Position numbers and translations under genes: made by a program. Under the pieces are notes generated by a model, which was not told where the DNA came from, did not search any database, and saw only the letters and a program-made list of their open reading frames with translations. A stretch of DNA of 64,000 bases, from NCBI GenBank assembly GCA_021787845.1, contig JAJYLH010000027.1, positions 1 to 64,000 of the forward strand, read 5' to 3'. This stretch comes from Myxococcales bacterium. Its GTDB lineage: Bacteria > Myxococcota > Myxococcia > Myxococcales > JAJYLH01. Of the stretch, positions 52,953-62,131 are shown one piece after another. The first letter of the stretch is position 1; the number at the start of each line of letters is the position of its first letter.

Positions 52953-54194
52953 GTGCCTCAGCGCGTCGACCCATCGAGAGCCCACGCCGCCGCCTCCGAC
53001 CGCGAGACGGTGCTGCGCGCCGCGCCCGCCGCGTCGCTCGAGGACCTTCGCCTGTCCAAGGAGGAAGCGTTCCTGCTCTCGCGCTTCGACCGGCCGATGC
53101 GGGTGCGCGAGATCCTTCCCCTCGCCGCGCTGCCGGAGTCGCACGCCCTCGGCGTCCTCGTCAACCTGGTGGTAAAAGGAGCGCTCCTGCTCCCCGGCGA
53201 CGCTCCCGCGCCGGTCGCCCCCCGGGTCCCCCCGCCGCCGTCGCCCTACCGGGACTTCGTCTTCAGCCCCTCCGAGCTCAACGAGGACGTCGACCTCGAT
53301 CGCGACGAGCGAAAGCGGATTCTCTACCTCTTTCATCGGCTCGACGAGGTGAGCTGCTTCCAGCTCCTCGGGGTGACGCCGACCGCGAGCGCTGCCGAGC
53401 TGCACCGGGCCTACCTCTTGCGTTCGAAGGAGCTGCACCCGGACCGCCACTTCCGCTCGCGCCTGGGCAACTTCCGCCCGCGCCTCGACGCTATCTTCCA
53501 GGCGGTGCGCAGGGCCTACGAGATTCTCAGCGACGACCAGAAGCGGCAGGCCTACGAGCGGGAGAACACCGCGCGGTTCACTGCGGAGGAGCGCGCCGCG
53601 ATCGTCGCGCGCGAAGTCGAGCGAATCGAGGACGAGAAGCGGCTGAAGAACCGGCGCGAGCGGCTCTTGCGCACGCGCGGGTTCGCCCATCTGACCAAGG
53701 CGCGCGAGCTCGTGCAGGAAGGCGACGAGGCGCTCGGGCGCGGGGATCTCGCCGAGGCGATCAACACCTACCAGCGCGCGCAGACGCTGGACCCGCGGCT
53801 CGCCGAGGCGCGGGAGAAGCTCACCGAGGCGAGGAAGGTGGCGGTGGCCCGGCACGCGCAGACGGCCATGGACGAGGCGGCCAGGATGCAGGAGGAGGGC
53901 GAGACCGGTCGGGCGCTGGAGCTGTTGACGAGCGCGGTCGAGCTGGACCCGCAGAACGCGCGGGCCCATCTGGCCTTGGCGGTAGCGCTCCTGGGCGACG
54001 GTAGGGCAGAGGCCAGGCGCGCCCGGGTCCATGCCGAGCGGGCGATCGAGCTGGGCGACAAGTCCCCGGGCACGCGGGCGGTCCTGGGCGAGGCGCTCTT
54101 CAAGTGCGGGATGAAGAAGGACGCTCGCCGGGCGCTGCGAGAGGCTGCCGAGGCCGGCGACTCCCGGGCGCAAGCGCTGCTCAAGAAGTGCTAG
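52953..54194 (+). CDS. DnaJ-domain and TPR-like protein
   Basis: 413 residues from GTG 52953. An N-terminal DUF4388-like stretch (LRLSKEEAFLLSRFDRPMRVREILPL) precedes a J-domain (about 125-195) with the HPD motif at 162-164, a coiled coil (RFTAEERAAIVAREVERIED) and three or so TPR repeats (from about 250). This layout is common in Myxococcota. Probably a co-chaperone or scaffold. It starts 11 bp after argF, hence likely co-transcribed with argF and argB. Confidence 0.85.
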   Translation: MPQRVDPSRAHAAASDRETVLRAAPAASLEDLRLSKEEAFLLSRFDRPMRVREILPLAALPESHALGVLVNLVVKGALLLPGDAPAPVAPRVPPPPSPYRDFVFSPSELNEDVDLDRDERKRILYLFHRLDEVSCFQLLGVTPTASAAELHRAYLLRSKELHPDRHFRSRLGNFRPRLDAIFQAVRRAYEILSDDQKRQAYERENTARFTAEERAAIVAREVERIEDEKRLKNRRERLLRTRGFAHLTKARELVQEGDEALGRGDLAEAINTYQRAQTLDPRLAEAREKLTEARKVAVARHAQTAMDEAARMQEEGETGRALELLTSAVELDPQNARAHLALAVALLGDGRAEARRARVHAERAIELGDKSPGTRAVLGEALFKCGMKKDARRALREAAEAGDSRAQALLKKC

Positions 54195-54267
54195 CACGCC
54201 GCACGAAGGCGGCGGCGAGGGGCAGGGCGCCTTGACCGTGGCGCGAGCCTCGTGTGAAAAGCGCGGC

Positions 54268-55155
54268 ATGATTCCTGCGGTGGCGCGACTGCCGGACCTG
54301 CTCCAAGACGCCCTGGGGAAGGCCTGCGTCCTGACGGAAGCGCTGCCGTGGATCTCGCGGTTCGCGGGGAAGACCTTCGTCATCAAGTACGGCGGCGCGG
54401 CGATGAAGGAGCCGGGGCTGCGGGAGGACTTCGCCCGCGACGTGGCGCTCCTGAGCTACGTCGGCATCCGGGTGGTGGTGGTCCACGGCGGCGGCCCGCA
54501 GATCGACGCGATGCTCGAGCGTCTCGGGCTCGTGCCGCGCAAGGTCCTGGGGATGCGGGTGACCGACCCGGCGACGATGGAAGTCGTGGAGATGGTCCTC
54601 GCTGGGCGCATCAATCAGGAGCTGTGCGAGCTCATCAACGCGCACGGCGGCCGCGCGGTCGGGCTCTCCGGGCACGACGCGGGCTTTTTGCGTTGCGAGG
54701 TGCTGCGCGCCGAGGGCGGGGAGGACCTGGGCCTCGTCGGAACGCCGCGGCTCGTCGAGCCGGCGCTCTTGCGGACGCTCGACGAGGGCGGGTTCATTCC
54801 GGTGATCGCGCCCATCGGCGTCGATGGCGACGGCCGCAGCTTGAACGTCAACGCCGACCTGGTCGCGGGAGCGGTGGCGAGCGCGCTCGGGGCGGAGAAG
54901 CTGGTGCTCCTGACCGACGTTGCCGGCGTGCTGGACAAGAGCGGTGCCCTTCTCGGGAGCCTCGACGCGGCGCAGGCGGAGGCGGCGATCTCCGGCGGCG
55001 ACATCGCCGGCGGGATGATTCCGAAGGTGCGGTGCTGCCTGGAAGCGCTTTCGAAGGGCGTCAAGAGCGCGCACATCGTCGACGGCCGCCAGCCGCACAC
55101 GATGCTCTTGGAAATCTTCACCGACCGGGGAATCGGCACTCAGCTCCGGGCGTAG
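54268..55155 (+). CDS. argB: acetylglutamate kinase
   Basis: 295 residues. Nucleotide-binding IKYGGAAMK, VVVVHGGGPQID, and the amino-acid-kinase motif NVNADLVAGAVASALGAEKLVLLTDVAGV are all present. It phosphorylates N-acetylglutamate, the second step of arginine synthesis. ATG 54268 gives the normal N-terminus; an upstream TTG is possible. Lies in a probable argF-dnaJ/TPR-argB operon. Confidence 0.95.
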   Translation: MIPAVARLPDLLQDALGKACVLTEALPWISRFAGKTFVIKYGGAAMKEPGLREDFARDVALLSYVGIRVVVVHGGGPQIDAMLERLGLVPRKVLGMRVTDPATMEVVEMVLAGRINQELCELINAHGGRAVGLSGHDAGFLRCEVLRAEGGEDLGLVGTPRLVEPALLRTLDEGGFIPVIAPIGVDGDGRSLNVNADLVAGAVASALGAEKLVLLTDVAGVLDKSGALLGSLDAAQAEAAISGGDIAGGMIPKVRCCLEALSKGVKSAHIVDGRQPHTMLLEIFTDRGIGTQLRA

Positions 55156-55196
55156 GAAGGCGGCGGCATTTCGGTCTCGTCTCCGCGGTCGCGGCC

Positions 55197-55235
55197 GACC
55201 GATCCGACCGATCCGACCGATCGGTCGGATCGGTC
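55197..55235. repeat. GATCGGTCS array, copy 8
   Basis: Four 9-bp units (GATCCGACC twice, then GATCGGTCG, GATCGGTC) between convergent argB and the radical SAM gene. Confidence 0.88.
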
Positions 55236-55275
55236 ATGCGACGAGGGCGTCGAGTGCCGGACCGCGGCTGACTCG

Positions 55276-57102
55276 CTACCGGTCGTTTCGCACGATGGCG
55301 GCGATCACCCGGGTGACCGCGGCGCGCTGGTCGTCGGTCAGCTCGCCGCCGAGGGTGCTCAGGTCGTAGTGGCGCGAGCGGGTGAAGCGCGGGGCGTCCT
55401 CGCCGGGCCGGCGCGCGCAGAGCTCCAGCTCCACGCCGTCGCCCGTCGCCGGCTCGAGTCGTACCCGCAGCCGCCCCGGCGCCTGGCGCATCTTCCCGAA
55501 CCGCCACCCGGGAGCGAATTCGCCGTCGATCGGCAGCGGCGTAACCAGCTTGCCGAACCGCTGCCGTAGCTCACCAGCGTTGTCGTCCTGCTCCTCACGC
55601 GCCGCGGCGAATCGCCGGTACAGGTCCTCAGCGTCGAGCGTCGCGGGGTCGGCGGCCGAGCGGAGCGACTCCAAGAGGAAGGCGAAGAGCGCGACCTCGT
55701 CGCGGTTCTTCGTCCGTTCGGAGAGCTCGGCCGCGAGGCGCGCGAAGCGGGCGACCTCCGGCTGCGCGAACCGCCAGGGATGCCCCGGGTAGTAGCCGTA
55801 GCGGCGCGCGCTGTCGCTGCCTTCGTCTTCCCACCCGCCGGTCAAGAGGCTGTCGCGTTCGGCGAGGTAGTAGAGCGCGGTGTCGGGATACAGCCGCACC
55901 CGGGAGAGCAGGAGGCTTCCGCGCAGCCGGTCGAACCGCGTCCGGCGGACGGCGGCGAGGTTGTGCTCCAGGTCGGCGAGCGTGGTCCAAGGCGTGAAGA
56001 GCACGAACCCGAACGCGGCGTGGGACAAGTCGAGCGCGTCCTGGTGCGCCTCCTTCCAGGCCCAGAGCCGCTCGAGGAACTCGACGGTGGCCTGCGCCGT
56101 CGTCCCTTTGTTGAAGCGGTCCAGCTCGGCTTGGGAGAAATTCTCGACCCCCACGAGGAACGGCGCGATGCGCATCCGGCTGCGCCCCGCCGCTTGGAGC
56201 GCCCGCTCGAACCGTTTCTCGCTTCGCAGGAGCCAGTCGGCGCGGGTTTCCAAGAGCACCGTGAACCCGCCGAGGCCCTCGCGCTCGCAGCTCTCCACCA
56301 CCTCCGTCAGGTAGCCGAAGGGGTTCTGGTCCTTGAGAACGAACAAGGTCCGCTCCGGCGCTCCTGCTCGGAGGGTGCGGATCTGCTCCAGGACCGAGGC
56401 CGCGGTGGCCTCGTTGCTGTCGCCCTGGTACCGGTTCCCCGTGGTGCAGAAGGCGCAGCCGCGTCCGAGCCCGGCCGGGAGCTGGACCCCGGCGTAGAGC
56501 GGGTTCGCGCGGGCGTCGGCCTGGTAGGGGCAACCCGCGTTGCCGAGGATCGAGAAGCTGCGGGTCGGCGGGAGCGCTTCCGGGTTCACCACCTGGGGGT
56601 GCAGGTTCGGCGCGAACGCGAGCGGCCGCTCGGGGACGACCGAGGCGCCTGACGGCGCGATGAACCGGTCGCCCTCGCGCCGCGATGAGCCGAGCGGAAC
56701 CGGTCCCGACCCTCGCAGGTGCGCCAAGAGCGGCGGCAGCGTCTGCCGAAAGTCGCCGCCACAGATCCAATCGGCCGGCGGATCGTCGAGCGCATGCTCG
56801 CCGCGCAGGCTGATGAAGGTCCGGTCCGGGAGCGCCAAGCGGAGCCTCGCGATGACGTCGCGGCTCCACACCCGTTCGAAGACGATGGTGTCGTAGTCGC
56901 CGAGCATCGCTGCCAGGCGCCGCTCCACCTCGGCGTCAGCGCCGCCGCCCAGCACGGTGAGGACCAGGTCGTTCGCGATGCCGAGCGCGGTCAGGTCGCC
57001 GGAGACCAAGGCGAGCTCGCGGTCGTCGAGGAACGACCGGTCGCTGTGGCTCTGGAAGCTCAAGAGGGCGACGCGCGGCGGCGCGCGCGGGCGAGCCGGC
57101 AT
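55276..57102 (-). CDS. radical SAM protein with unusual Cys spacing
   Basis: 608 residues. An N-terminal alpha/beta region (about 1-130) resembles a B12-binding or Rossmann fold without a clear DxHxxG. The radical SAM core follows: Cys191, Cys216 and Cys219 (GCPYQADARAN...GRGCAFCTTG), giving CX24CX2C instead of the usual CX3CX2C, then TLFVLKDQNPFGY and FVLFTPWTTLADLE. The C-terminus (from 470) is helical. It would cleave SAM to modify an unknown substrate. ATG 57102. It lies 34 bp downstream of one CRYDC protein gene on the same strand, with a second, paralogous one divergent beyond that. Confidence 0.78.
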   Translation of the reverse strand: MPARPRAPPRVALLSFQSHSDRSFLDDRELALVSGDLTALGIANDLVLTVLGGGADAEVERRLAAMLGDYDTIVFERVWSRDVIARLRLALPDRTFISLRGEHALDDPPADWICGGDFRQTLPPLLAHLRGSGPVPLGSSRREGDRFIAPSGASVVPERPLAFAPNLHPQVVNPEALPPTRSFSILGNAGCPYQADARANPLYAGVQLPAGLGRGCAFCTTGNRYQGDSNEATAASVLEQIRTLRAGAPERTLFVLKDQNPFGYLTEVVESCEREGLGGFTVLLETRADWLLRSEKRFERALQAAGRSRMRIAPFLVGVENFSQAELDRFNKGTTAQATVEFLERLWAWKEAHQDALDLSHAAFGFVLFTPWTTLADLEHNLAAVRRTRFDRLRGSLLLSRVRLYPDTALYYLAERDSLLTGGWEDEGSDSARRYGYYPGHPWRFAQPEVARFARLAAELSERTKNRDEVALFAFLLESLRSAADPATLDAEDLYRRFAAAREEQDDNAGELRQRFGKLVTPLPIDGEFAPGWRFGKMRQAPGRLRVRLEPATGDGVELELCARRPGEDAPRFTRSRHYDLSTLGGELTDDQRAAVTRVIAAIVRNDR

Positions 57103-57136
57103 GGCGGGAAGGAGTATAGGCGAACGGCTTCGCCGC

Positions 57137-58102
57137 CTATCCTTCCAGCGTGAAGAGCCGCTCCGTCGTCAGAACGAGGAACCGTTCGATCGCCTTCGCG
57201 ATCGCCGGCGAGCGCGCGCGCACCTGCGCGTGAAGCGCGCGAGCGTACGCGAGTGACGGCCCGCAGTCGTAGCGGCAGACGAAGTGCGAGACGAGCGACC
57301 AGCGAAAGTCGAGGTTGTTCAGGAGCGGCTCGAAGCGTCCCGGCGGCGTCGCGGCGAGCGCGAGCCTTCGCAGCGCGTCGTTCGGCTCGGTGTGGTGCGC
57401 CTGGAAGCGCTCGATGCAGCAGGCGGGGTAGCCGAGCGCCTCGCCTTGCGCCCGCACCGTTTCACGCGCGCGCTCGTCGGACGTGCCGGGCAGGAGGACG
57501 AGATCGGTCTCGGCCACCGTCTGCGCTTGCGCCGGGCTTTGCGCGACGAAGAGCAGCGTGTCGCCTTCCAGCCGCGCCTGGAACCGCTCGTCGGCGACCG
57601 GCTGCGCGAGCACCGTCAGGCCGAGGTCTCGCGCGAGCGATTGCGCGGTGGGCAGGATGGCGCGCGAGACGACCTGCCGGCAGGCGGGCCGCAAGCCAGC
57701 GAGCACGGCCAGCCATTCGAGCGGCGGCATCGCCGGGTGGTAGCGCGGTCCCGAGGTTTCGAGGAAGAAGCGGGCGTAGGTGAGCTCGGGAATCGTCCGC
57801 TCGCGAGCGCGAAGCCGGTCGACGAGGGCGTCGAGCGCCAGGCGCCCGCCGTCGGGCAGGTCGCCTTCGTGACCGACGAGGAACAGCCGCGTCGCGCGAT
57901 ACGACGGGCCGCCGGCGATGGCCGGCTCGAGCCAGACGGTGAAGCGGCGCGTGCCGTCGCCGAGGGTGATTTCGAACATGCGCGAGCACTCGACCCGCTC
58001 GACGGAATACCCGGCGGCGAGGCGGCGGTCGTGGAAGAGAAGGCGCGACAGCTCGTCGGCGACGGCGACCGCGCTTCTCGGTGAGCTCTCGGCGCCGGGC
58101 AT
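57137..58102 (-). CDS. DUF483-like Cys protein A
   Basis: 321 residues of a poorly known family: GYPACC (224-229) and VCRYDC (275-280) carry four conserved Cys that could bind a metal or Fe-S cluster; the segment resembles DUF483 proteins. The first half is alpha/beta. It precedes the radical SAM gene by 34 bp and is paralogous in its C-terminal half to the product of 58289-58981. Possibly a substrate, carrier or cofactor protein for the radical SAM enzyme. ATG 58102. Confidence 0.65.
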   Translation of the reverse strand: MPGAESSPRSAVAVADELSRLLFHDRRLAAGYSVERVECSRMFEITLGDGTRRFTVWLEPAIAGGPSYRATRLFLVGHEGDLPDGGRLALDALVDRLRARERTIPELTYARFFLETSGPRYHPAMPPLEWLAVLAGLRPACRQVVSRAILPTAQSLARDLGLTVLAQPVADERFQARLEGDTLLFVAQSPAQAQTVAETDLVLLPGTSDERARETVRAQGEALGYPACCIERFQAHHTEPNDALRRLALAATPPGRFEPLLNNLDFRWSLVSHFVCRYDCGPSLAYARALHAQVRARSPAIAKAIERFLVLTTERLFTLEG

Positions 58103-58288
58103 CGGAAGGTGCAGTATCGCTGGCGCCCGGGGCGTGTCCACTCGCGGCGGGGCGATCGCCCGGGTGGCGAGCCGATCCCTGGGCGGCCGGGAGAGCAGGG
58201 CGGGAGCCGTCACGGCGGGCGACAGCGGAGCCGGGAGGGGCCTCAAGAGGAGGCCGGCGGCGTGCGAGGACCGGACGAGGAGGGCGGG

Positions 58289-58981
58289 ATGGATTTCTCG
58301 GGCACGGAGTGGCTGGCGTTCGAGGCGGGCATCAAGCCGGCGGTGCGGGCGATGCTGCGGCCGGAGGAGGCGGACGATTTCGAAGCGCGGGTGCGGGCGC
58401 GCGGGTGGGGGCTTTCGACGACCGCGGGCACGTTCTGGTCGCAAGAGCCGCGGGTCATCGCGTATGTCGCGCGCGGCGACGCGGAGGCCGAGGCGATTCG
58501 GGAAGCCGAAGCGCCGACGCTACCCGGCATCGGTGCCGACCCCACGAGGCGCGACGATCCGGCGGCCTATGCCCTGGTCGGTGAGCTGCTGGGCTACCCC
58601 TCCTGTTGCGCGCGGTCGTATGCGGCGCGGCTCGCCGTCGGCGCCCGCACGCGGCTGAACGGTCAGAGCGCGGAGGAGGACTTCTGCATGGCCGAGAAGG
58701 CCGCGCGGGACAGCCGGCGTTTCCTCGGGCGGCTGAACGACCTCCTGGGCGCCGACGAGCCGCGGCTGATTCCGTTCTATCCGTGCCGCTACGACTGCGA
58801 GGCGGCCGCGGCGTATGCCGGCGCGGTGCTCGAGGAGATCGCCCGCCGGTCGGGCGGCGACGGCGAGCGCTGGCGCGGGGCGCTGTGCGCCAGGCGGGGC
58901 ATCGGCGTCAGCGGCGCGCGCTACCCGGGCGGCGGCCAGCCGGCCGAAGAAGTGCTGTGGATCGATTTCAAAGAACTCTGA
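58289..58981 (+). CDS. DUF483-like Cys protein B
   Basis: 230 residues from ATG 58289 with GAGGAGGG upstream. It repeats the pattern of protein A: GYPSCC (102-107) and PCRYDC (165-170), plus Cys133 and Cys200. The gene is divergent from protein A across a 186-bp gap, so the two could share a control region. Function unknown; association with the radical SAM gene is from position and shared motifs. Confidence 0.65.
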   Translation: MDFSGTEWLAFEAGIKPAVRAMLRPEEADDFEARVRARGWGLSTTAGTFWSQEPRVIAYVARGDAEAEAIREAEAPTLPGIGADPTRRDDPAAYALVGELLGYPSCCARSYAARLAVGARTRLNGQSAEEDFCMAEKAARDSRRFLGRLNDLLGADEPRLIPFYPCRYDCEAAAAYAGAVLEEIARRSGGDGERWRGALCARRGIGVSGARYPGGGQPAEEVLWIDFKEL

Positions 58982-59193
58982 AGCGGTCCAGGAGACCGGT
59001 TCCGAGCTGACCTGCCGAGCCGAGAGCGCCGCGCGCCACGTGCAGACTTTCGACGGGGCGCGGTAAGTCAGGTCCTGGAAACAAGTAACCCGAACCTGTT
59101 CGGGCGTCTTCTCGTTCCCGCTCATCCTGAACTGCTGACCCGAGGAATCTCGTCGCCAGGCGCAGATTCTCGACGTACAGCGTCGCGATAGGT

Positions 59194-59255
59194 GTGCCGG
59201 CCCTCTGGCCCGGCACGATCACGATCGTTCGCGTGCCGGGCGGGAGGGCCGGCAC
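59194..59255. repeat. 62-bp hairpin
   Basis: GTGCCGGCCCTC and CCCGGCACG on the left pair with CGTGCCGGGC and GAGGGCCGGCAC on the right, with a 14-bp loop. One unpaired base breaks the stem. Confidence 0.8.
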
Positions 59256-59294
59256 TACCGGTTCGAGCCCGATCGTTTGGGTTGCGGGCATCAG

Positions 59295-59374
59295 CCCCGC
59301 GCCAGGCGCAGTCGAAGGATGGGCGGGAGCGCCCTGGACCGCTCGTCTCTTCGACTGCGCTCAGGATGAGCGGT
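59295..59374. repeat. REPIN-like pair before cheW
   Basis: A diverged forward copy (59295-59325) and a reverse copy (59338-59374) with arms ACCGCTC and GAGCGGT. Confidence 0.8.
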
Positions 59375-59528
59375 CCAGGGCAGCACGACTTGTCAAGGCC
59401 GTTCCGGCACTGGTGCTCCGGGTCCGACGACCGGGTTGCGGGCGTCAGCCCGCGCCCTCCTCCTGCCGCAAACGCTGTTCTCGCGCCCGCCGGGGCTTCT
59501 GCGCGCTGGTTGACGCAAAACGCGGACT

Positions 59529-60035
59529 GTGCAAGAGTCGGCAACCGTGGATCCTGTTGGTTGCTCGCGTGCCTTCCTGTCCTTCCGCGTGAGGGGCGGG
59601 GCGTTCGCGATGGCGCTGCCCGAGGTCGTGGAAACGGTGCGGATGGTGGCGGTCAACCCTTTGGCGGACGCCGGTCCGTCGCTCCTCGGGGTCATCGACT
59701 ACCGGGGAACCATCGTCCCGGTTCTCGACCCGTCGCTGCGGCTGGGGGTCGCCTCCCGCCCGCCGGGTCTCGACTCGAAGATCATCATCTCTCGCGTTCG
59801 CGGCCGGCTGCTGGGAATCGTCGTCGACGACATCGACGGACTCGTCGAAGGCCAGCCGCAGCCGATCCATCCCGACGGCTCCCCGTCCGGCGGGTCGCTC
59901 TCCTGCATCAGCGGCGCCCTCCGGATGGACGACGGGCTCGTGCTGATCGTCGAGCCCGCGCTGCTGCTTTCCCCTGTCGAGAAGAACGTCGTCGAGGTGC
60001 GGTCGACGGCGCTTGCCGCGGGAGACGTCGCGTGA
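59529..60035 (+). CDS. cheW: CheW-type chemotaxis adaptor
   Basis: 168 residues with the CheW pattern: FLSFRVRGGAFAMALPEVVETVRM, GVIDYRGTIVPVLD and the second-half SRVRGRLLGIVVDDIDGLVE. It would link the receptor to a CheA kinase (not in the window). GTG 59529 is used, with another GTG at 59547; the ribosome-binding sequence is weak for both. Its TGA overlaps the cheR start (GTGA). Confidence 0.88.
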   Translation: MQESATVDPVGCSRAFLSFRVRGGAFAMALPEVVETVRMVAVNPLADAGPSLLGVIDYRGTIVPVLDPSLRLGVASRPPGLDSKIIISRVRGRLLGIVVDDIDGLVEGQPQPIHPDGSPSGGSLSCISGALRMDDGLVLIVEPALLLSPVEKNVVEVRSTALAAGDVA

Positions 60036-61498
60036 GCGGCTCGGCGAGCCAGACCTCGGCCCCGCTGCTCTCCGTCTCGTTCGAGGGCTTGGACGCCGCG
60101 AAGCCGGTGTCGGATCCCGCGCTCGATCGCATCGCCGCCTACCTGACCGACCGGTTTGGGCTCACCTTCGCCGATCATGCTCAGGTCAACTTGGCGCGGG
60201 TGGCGGCCGCGGCCGCCAAGCAGTTCGGCTTCGGGAGCCTCGCCAACCTCGCTCTCCAGATCGAGAGCCCTGAGGCCGAGCGCGCCGCCGTTCCGTGGCT
60301 CATTCGCGAGCTGACCGTCGGGGAGACCTATTTCTTTCGAGTCTCCGAGCAGTTCGCCGCCCTGCGCGAGATCGTTGCGCCCGACGTCGCCCGCAACTGC
60401 GTTTCGACCGGCCAGGCGCTCGTTCGTGCGTGGAGCGCGGGCTGCGCGAGCGGCGAGGAGGCTTACTCCATCGGCATCGCGCTCGCCGAGACGCTGCCGG
60501 GCTTCCAGATTTCCGTGCTGGGGACGGACATCAACCGGAGCTTCCTCGCCCGCGCGGAGAAGGCTGAGTACTCGACCTGGTCGCTGCGGGGCGTTTCCGA
60601 GTCGGACCGCGAGCGCTACTTCGACTGGCCGACTCCGGCGAGCGCCAGCCTCAAACCCGAGCTGCGCCGGCTCGCCCGGTTCGGCTATCTGAACCTGAAC
60701 GACGCCTGCTTCCCGGACCTGCTGACGGGCACGGCTGGGCTCGATGTGATCTTCTGTCGCAATGTCTTCATCTATCACGACACCCAGCGGGTCGCCCAGC
60801 TCGCCCAACAGCTTTCGACTTGTCTGCGCGACGGCGGCTATCTCTTCTTCGGGCCGTCCGACCCGGTTCCCGCCCAGCTCCCTGGCATGAAGCCGGTGGC
60901 TTGTGCTGCCTCGATGGTCTTCCAGCGGACCGGAGCCGAGTCGGAGCGACCGAAGCCACCGTCCAAGGCCGTGGCGAAGTCTCGTCTCATCGAGAAGCGC
61001 GCGCCGCTTCCCGCGCGCCCGCCGCGCCGTCCGGAGCCGACCTCCGTGCCGGCCGCCCCGCCGGCGTTCCGGAAGGCCGACATCGCCGAGCGCGCTCTTT
61101 CCCTTGCGAACCGCGGCGACCTTTCCGGAGCGCAGGATCTCGCGGAAGAGTGGCTTGCGAAAGACGCGACCGACGCCCCCGCCTGTCACCTGCTCGCGCT
61201 CATCCACAAGGAGAAGCGCAACCCGCGTCTCGCGATGAGATACGTGCGGCGGGCGGTCTACCTCGACCCGAATTTCGCGCTCGCCCACTACGAGATGGCC
61301 GAGCTCCTGGCGGCCGAGAACCGGCGCGCCCAGGCGCTCGGCTGCTTCGAGAACGCCCTCGCTCTTCTCGAGCGTCTGGATGCGGACGCGGTCCTCGCCG
61401 GCTCGACCGAGATCCGGGCCGGCTGGTTGACGCGGGTGATCCGCACGCGGATGAAGTCTCTCGATGAAACCTCCGAGCTCGAGGAGCTCGCCCCGTGA
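60032..61498 (+). CDS. cheR: CheR methyltransferase with TPR domain
   Basis: 488 residues from GTG 60032. The N-terminal CheR all-alpha domain (about 30-85) is followed by the SAM-binding methyltransferase (AWSAGCASGEEAYSIGIAL, DVIFCRNVFIYHD), a Pro-rich linker and a C-terminal TPR region (from about 350). It methylates receptor Glu residues. Coupled to cheW by GTGA and to the next cheW-like gene by the same overlap. Confidence 0.93.
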   Translation: MSGSASQTSAPLLSVSFEGLDAAKPVSDPALDRIAAYLTDRFGLTFADHAQVNLARVAAAAAKQFGFGSLANLALQIESPEAERAAVPWLIRELTVGETYFFRVSEQFAALREIVAPDVARNCVSTGQALVRAWSAGCASGEEAYSIGIALAETLPGFQISVLGTDINRSFLARAEKAEYSTWSLRGVSESDRERYFDWPTPASASLKPELRRLARFGYLNLNDACFPDLLTGTAGLDVIFCRNVFIYHDTQRVAQLAQQLSTCLRDGGYLFFGPSDPVPAQLPGMKPVACAASMVFQRTGAESERPKPPSKAVAKSRLIEKRAPLPARPPRRPEPTSVPAAPPAFRKADIAERALSLANRGDLSGAQDLAEEWLAKDATDAPACHLLALIHKEKRNPRLAMRYVRRAVYLDPNFALAHYEMAELLAAENRRAQALGCFENALALLERLDADAVLAGSTEIRAGWLTRVIRTRMKSLDETSELEELAP

Positions 61499-62109
61499 TC
61501 GACTGGGAATCGATCAGAGCTCGGCTCAAGAGAGCCGAGGAGGCATCCCGGCCCGCGACCGAGGCGTCGGCGGAGCGAATCAACGCGATTCTGCTCGAAC
61601 GGGCTCGCGAATTGGCCAAGGAGGCCGACTCGCGGATCGGAGAGAAGGTTCGCAACGTGCTCGTCTTCAACGTGGCGGGCGGGCAGTATGGCTTCGACGC
61701 TCATTTCGCTTCGGAGATCTTGCCCTTGGGCACGCTCACGGCGATCCCTCGTGCGCCGTCGTGCGTCGCCGGTGTGACCAGCCGTCGCGGCGAGATCGTG
61801 ATGCTCGTGAACCTGGCTCGGCTCCTGGGGCTCGCGACGCACGGCATCGCCGACCTCACCCGGGTCGTGGTCATCGGTCCAACGGGCCACGAGATTGGGA
61901 TCTTGGTCGAGTCGGTGGAAGGGATCACGGAGCTGCCGGCCGACCAGGTCGCTCCGTCTTTGCAGGAGGGCAGGTACGTGGAGGGGGTCGCCGGCGGCAG
62001 CCTCGTGCTGCTCAACGTTCCGGCGGTTCTCTCGGATCCCGCGCTTTCGGGGGGAAGACCGACGCGAGGCCATCCCAAGTCGACGCCCCTGGCCGCCGGC
62101 CAGGAATAA
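61495..62109 (+). CDS. CheW-type adaptor with N-terminal extension
   Basis: 204 residues from GTG 61495 (GTGA overlap with cheR). A helical N-terminus (about 1-50) precedes a CheW domain (NVLVFNVAGGQYGFDAHFASEILPL, GVTSRRGEIVMLVNLARLLG). A second adaptor in the operon, distinct from the first by its coil, may define a separate array position. Ends 22 bp before the TwoCW gene. Confidence 0.88.
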   Translation: MIDWESIRARLKRAEEASRPATEASAERINAILLERARELAKEADSRIGEKVRNVLVFNVAGGQYGFDAHFASEILPLGTLTAIPRAPSCVAGVTSRRGEIVMLVNLARLLGLATHGIADLTRVVVIGPTGHEIGILVESVEGITELPADQVAPSLQEGRYVEGVAGGSLVLLNVPAVLSDPALSGGRPTRGHPKSTPLAAGQE

Positions 62110-62131
62110 CCAGCAAGGCCGAGGAGGAAGC

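Larger units (their letters stand above)
58982..59528. other. gene-free repeat-rich stretch before the chemosensory operon
   Basis: 547 bp with no gene. It holds a strong hairpin (59194-59255), GGGTTGCGGGCRTCAGCCC direct repeats near 59278 and 59430, and two hairpin-repeat copies (59295-59374). The stretch near 59130-59175 resembles DNA after the tandem AAA+ gene. Confidence 0.75.
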
